This document shows positions 62,019 to 64,000 of a stretch of DNA of 64,000 bases, one piece after another. The notes beneath the pieces were generated by a model. That model ran no database searches. It was given only the letters and a program-made list of their open reading frames with translations, and was not told where the DNA came from. This DNA comes from Streptomyces canus 299MFChir4.1 (GTDB taxonomy: Bacteria > Actinomycetota > Actinomycetes > Streptomycetales > Streptomycetaceae): positions 792,811 to 856,810 of the forward strand of contig NZ_KB911582.1 in the NCBI RefSeq assembly GCF_000383615.1, in the 5' to 3' direction. Numbering within the stretch: position 1 is the stretch's first letter; each line of letters opens with the position of its first letter. A program made the translations under genes and the position numbers.

Positions 62019-63311
62019 TCAACCCCCGATGCCTCTGCCCAGCTCCGCGAACGCCTCGTGGAAACCGGGGAAAGTCTTCCGTACGCACCCGGGGTCGTCG
62101 AACGAGATTCCCGGCACCCGGAGGCCGGTGACCGCGAAGGACATCACGATGCGGTGGTCGCCGTACGTCTCGATGCGCGTCTCGGCCGAAGGCGCGGTCC
62201 CCGGGTGGATCTCGATCCAGTCCGGGCCCGTGGCCACCCGCACGCCCAGCCGCCGCAGGTTTCGCGCGCAGGCCTCAAGGCGGTCGCACTCCTTCACCCG
62301 CGTGTTGGCCACGTCCTCGATGCGGACCGGGCCGGAGGCGAAGGGGGCGATCGCCGCCAGTGTCGGCATGGTGTCGGAGATGTCCCGCATGTTCACTGTC
62401 AGGCCGCGCAGTTCGCCGGTGCCCCGGACCGTGGTGGCGTCGGCGCCGACGGACACCTCCGCGCCCATCCGCCGCAGGACGTCCACGAAGCCGAGGTCGC
62501 CCTGCAGCGCGCCCGTGCCGAGCCCCGGGACCGTCACCTCGGCGCCCGGGGTCAGCGCCGCCGCCGCGAAGAAGTAGCTCGCCGTGGACGCGTCCGGCTC
62601 GATCGCGTAGGTCGTGGCGCGGTAGCCGCCCGGCGGGACCACGAAGACGTCGCCCTCCCTCGCCGCCTCCACGCCGAACGCCCGCATCATCGCGAGGGTG
62701 ATCTCGACGTACGGCGCCGACACCAGGTCGGTGACGCGGATGCGCAGGCCCCGCCGGGTGAGGGGGCCGAGGAGCAGGAGCGCGGTGAGGTACTGGGAGG
62801 ACTCGCCCGCGTCCAGCACCACCTCCCCGCCGTCGACGCCCGCCGCCCGCACGGTCAGCGGATGATGCCCCTCCGCCTCCTCGTGCCGCAGGTCCACCCC
62901 CAGGTCACGCAGCGCCCGTGACAACGGCAGCAGCGGACGCCGGCGCATCTGGGGCGACGCGTCGAAGCGGTACATGCCGTGGCCGGCCGCGGCCAGGGTG
63001 GGCAGGAAGCGGGCGGTGGTCGCGCCGTCACGGCAGTACACGTCGGCCTCGGCGACCGCCGGTCCCTGCGGGCGGCCGTCCACCCGCCAGACGTCCGGCG
63101 CACGGCCCACCCGGTAGCCGAGCCGCACCAGGCCCTCGGCGAAGCCTTCCGTGTCGTCCGAGCGCAGGGGGCGCACGAGGGTGGTCACGCCGTCGGCCGC
63201 GGCGGCCAGGAACAGGGCGCGGGCGGTGAGGGACTTGGAGCCGGGGAGGGAGAGGGAAAGGGAAAGGGAAGGGGACCGCGGGGCGGGCGTGTCGACGGGC
63301 ATGCCCCTCAT
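62019..63311 (-). CDS. aroA: 3-phosphoshikimate 1-carboxyvinyltransferase (EPSP synthase)
   Basis: A 430-residue EPSP synthase, the sixth step of the shikimate pathway. Seen: [20 protein letters not shown] (substrate-binding Lys), [54 protein letters not shown] segment, [20 protein letters not shown] with the catalytic Asp, [21 protein letters not shown] and [19 protein letters not shown], all typical. The N-terminus is odd: a repeated [13 protein letters not shown] run caused by a GGGAAA hexamer tract at about 63243-63271. The start is uncertain: ATG 63311 (GGAG 3 nt away) or ATG 63302. Streptomyces often have two aroA copies; which one this is cannot be said. Confidence 0.9.
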   Translation of the reverse strand: MRGMPVDTPAPRSPSLSLSLSLPGSKSLTARALFLAAAADGVTTLVRPLRSDDTEGFAEGLVRLGYRVGRAPDVWRVDGRPQGPAVAEADVYCRDGATTARFLPTLAAAGHGMYRFDASPQMRRRPLLPLSRALRDLGVDLRHEEAEGHHPLTVRAAGVDGGEVVLDAGESSQYLTALLLLGPLTRRGLRIRVTDLVSAPYVEITLAMMRAFGVEAAREGDVFVVPPGGYRATTYAIEPDASTASYFFAAAALTPGAEVTVPGLGTGALQGDLGFVDVLRRMGAEVSVGADATTVRGTGELRGLTVNMRDISDTMPTLAAIAPFASGPVRIEDVANTRVKECDRLEACARNLRRLGVRVATGPDWIEIHPGTAPSAETRIETYGDHRIVMSFAVTGLRVPGISFDDPGCVRKTFPGFHEAFAELGRGIGG

Positions 63312-63363
63312 GATCTCCGCAGGACCGCCTCCGACGCCCGGACGTCCACGGTATGGACCCCGT

Positions 63364-63621
63364 TCAGGCGCGACGCCCGGAGCGTGGCCCCCGCCGCCAC
63401 CGGTCGTCCGGCAGCGGTGACTTCCGGTCCGTCTGCACCTGGAGTTCGTAGTACGAGTCCGCGGCCGTGCCGTGCCACACCTCGTCGTGCGCCGCGAGCG
63501 CCCCGCGCAGGGCCCCGCCCGCCGTCCCGCGGCGTCGGACGTGGCGGGCGAGCAGGGCGAGGAGGGCCATGGTCACGGCGAGACCGGCGAGGACGGTCAG
63601 AAGCGGCAGCAACTGGCTCAT
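63364..63621 (-). CDS. Small membrane-anchored protein
   Basis: An 85-residue protein: one membrane helix near the N-terminus (LLPLLTVLAGLAVTMALLAL), a basic stop-transfer stretch (RHVRRRG), then a cytoplasmic tail (ALAAHDEVWHGTAADSYYEL; QTDRKSPLPDDRW). Similar small proteins are common in Streptomyces, with DUF6191 as a possible match from memory. It reads toward aroA, 52 bp away. Function unknown. Confidence 0.7.
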   Translation of the reverse strand: MSQLLPLLTVLAGLAVTMALLALLARHVRRRGTAGGALRGALAAHDEVWHGTAADSYYELQVQTDRKSPLPDDRWRRGPRSGRRA

Positions 63622-63915
63622 GCGCCGACCCTACGCCGGAGGCACGATCGGCCCAATGAGCCGACTCATCCGTCCCGTTGGTCCCGGCCGCACCAACTTG
63701 GGGAAATCGGGCCCGAGCCGGGAACCTCGCCCCGCCCCCGCTCGTCCAACCCGCAAGCTGCCGGAGAGTCACCGCGGTACGGCGTCGGCCTCGCTGCTGG
63801 CTGCGAACGCTGACCACACCCTCTCCTCCGTACTGCGGCCGGCAGCAGGCCGTCATCGGCGCGCCCCCCTCCAACTGCGCCGATGGCGGCCCCTCCCTGG
63901 TTACTGTGCGCTCCC
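63622..63915. other. Gene-free stretch
   Basis: Open frames exist on both strands but none has a ribosome site, a plausible composition or a recognisable motif. The stretch leads into the promoter region at 63916. Confidence 0.4.
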
Positions 63916-63962
63916 TTGACTGGCAGAAACTTCCCGGATATTGGTGACCTCTCGGAAGTTTC
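63916..63962 (+). promoter_or_regulatory. Promoter with long-armed inverted repeat
   Basis: TTGACT (63916-63921), a 17-nt spacer and TATTGG (63939-63944) are a possible promoter. GAAACTTCC (63926-63934) and GGAAGTTTC (63954-63962) are exact complements 19 nt apart, flanking the -10 region, so a repressor binding both arms would block it. GAAA-TTTC-type sites are known for carbohydrate (for example xylan) regulators in Streptomyces. Confidence 0.55.
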
Positions 63963-63993
63963 CTTCAGCGGATCACCTCCGGAAGGAGCGCAC

Positions 63994-64000
63994 GTGCCCT
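63994..64000 (+). CDS. Start of a further gene (partial)
   Basis: GTG 63994 follows GGAAGGAG at 5 nt spacing and lies downstream of the inverted-repeat promoter. Only two codons are in the window (M-P), so the product cannot be named. Confidence 0.5.

Noticed and set aside
63655..63947. Open frames reading rightward before the last gene
   Set aside because: No ribosome site, Arg/Pro-rich composition typical of a shadow frame, and an inverted-repeat promoter that starts inside them.

Overview
This window is a piece of a Streptomyces chromosome. The base composition is very GC-rich with strong G/C at third codon positions, GTG and TTG starts are common, and it opens with rodlin and chaplin genes, which belong to sporulating streptomycetes. 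From memory, the gene order chaplin - rodlin pair - acyl-CoA ligase ... copZ/copA - citrate synthase - RecD-like helicase - ribose operon follows the S. coelicolor SCO2716-SCO2749 region; this was not checked against a database.

Layout. 1-2.1 kb: aerial-hypha surface proteins (partial long chaplin, short chaplin, two divergent rodlins) with terminators and a BldN-type promoter. 2.1-10.9 kb: long-chain acyl-CoA ligase behind a TetR-type operator, a VWA lipoprotein, an ABC exporter whose ATPase is fused to a secreted hydrolase, and an amino-acid permease. 11-18.3 kb: inositol catabolism (iolC - aldolase-like - iolB - iolD - iolA in one leftward operon, a divergent IolE-like gene). 18.3-21.2 kb: AraC regulator, small HTH protein and two broken genes. 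21.3-23.8 kb: CsoR-type operator, copper chaperone and copper ATPase. 24.4-28.2 kb: citrate synthase and RecD2-type helicase, then two more broken genes. 29.4-35.3 kb: ribose operon rbsR-A-(CB)-K-D with a permease/binding-protein fusion and two operators. 35.3-38 kb: lipoprotein, small secreted protein, ArsR-like regulator. 38.2-42.7 kb: sugar-catabolic operon (Gfo/Idh - DUF993 - TIM-barrel isomerase) divergent from a LacI regulator. 42.9-49.4 kb: DinB, RibD-like reductase, MarR-GNAT fusion, isomerase, MFS exporter, beta-lactamase-like lipoprotein.

49.4-61.4 kb is an accessory island. It holds a secreted DNRLRE/LamG protein split by a frameshift, a giant RHS/YD-repeat protein with a C-terminal deaminase-like toxin domain, and an overlapping Imm10-like immunity gene. 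It is bounded by a direct repeat: the intact GNAT gene at 61379-62011 and a 3' fragment of the same gene at 49810-50047, with an IS1380-type relic outside the left copy. 62-64 kb: an aroA-type gene, a small membrane protein and the start of a new gene behind an inverted-repeat promoter.

Functional links. The iol promoter region and the Gfo/DUF993 operon 24 kb away share the 12-mer AGCGCTTGCTGT, which suggests a common sugar regulator. Broken genes (GNAT, alcohol dehydrogenase, a hypothetical, a regulator fragment, an IS) cluster in a few accessory spots; sequencing indels cannot be excluded from this window alone.
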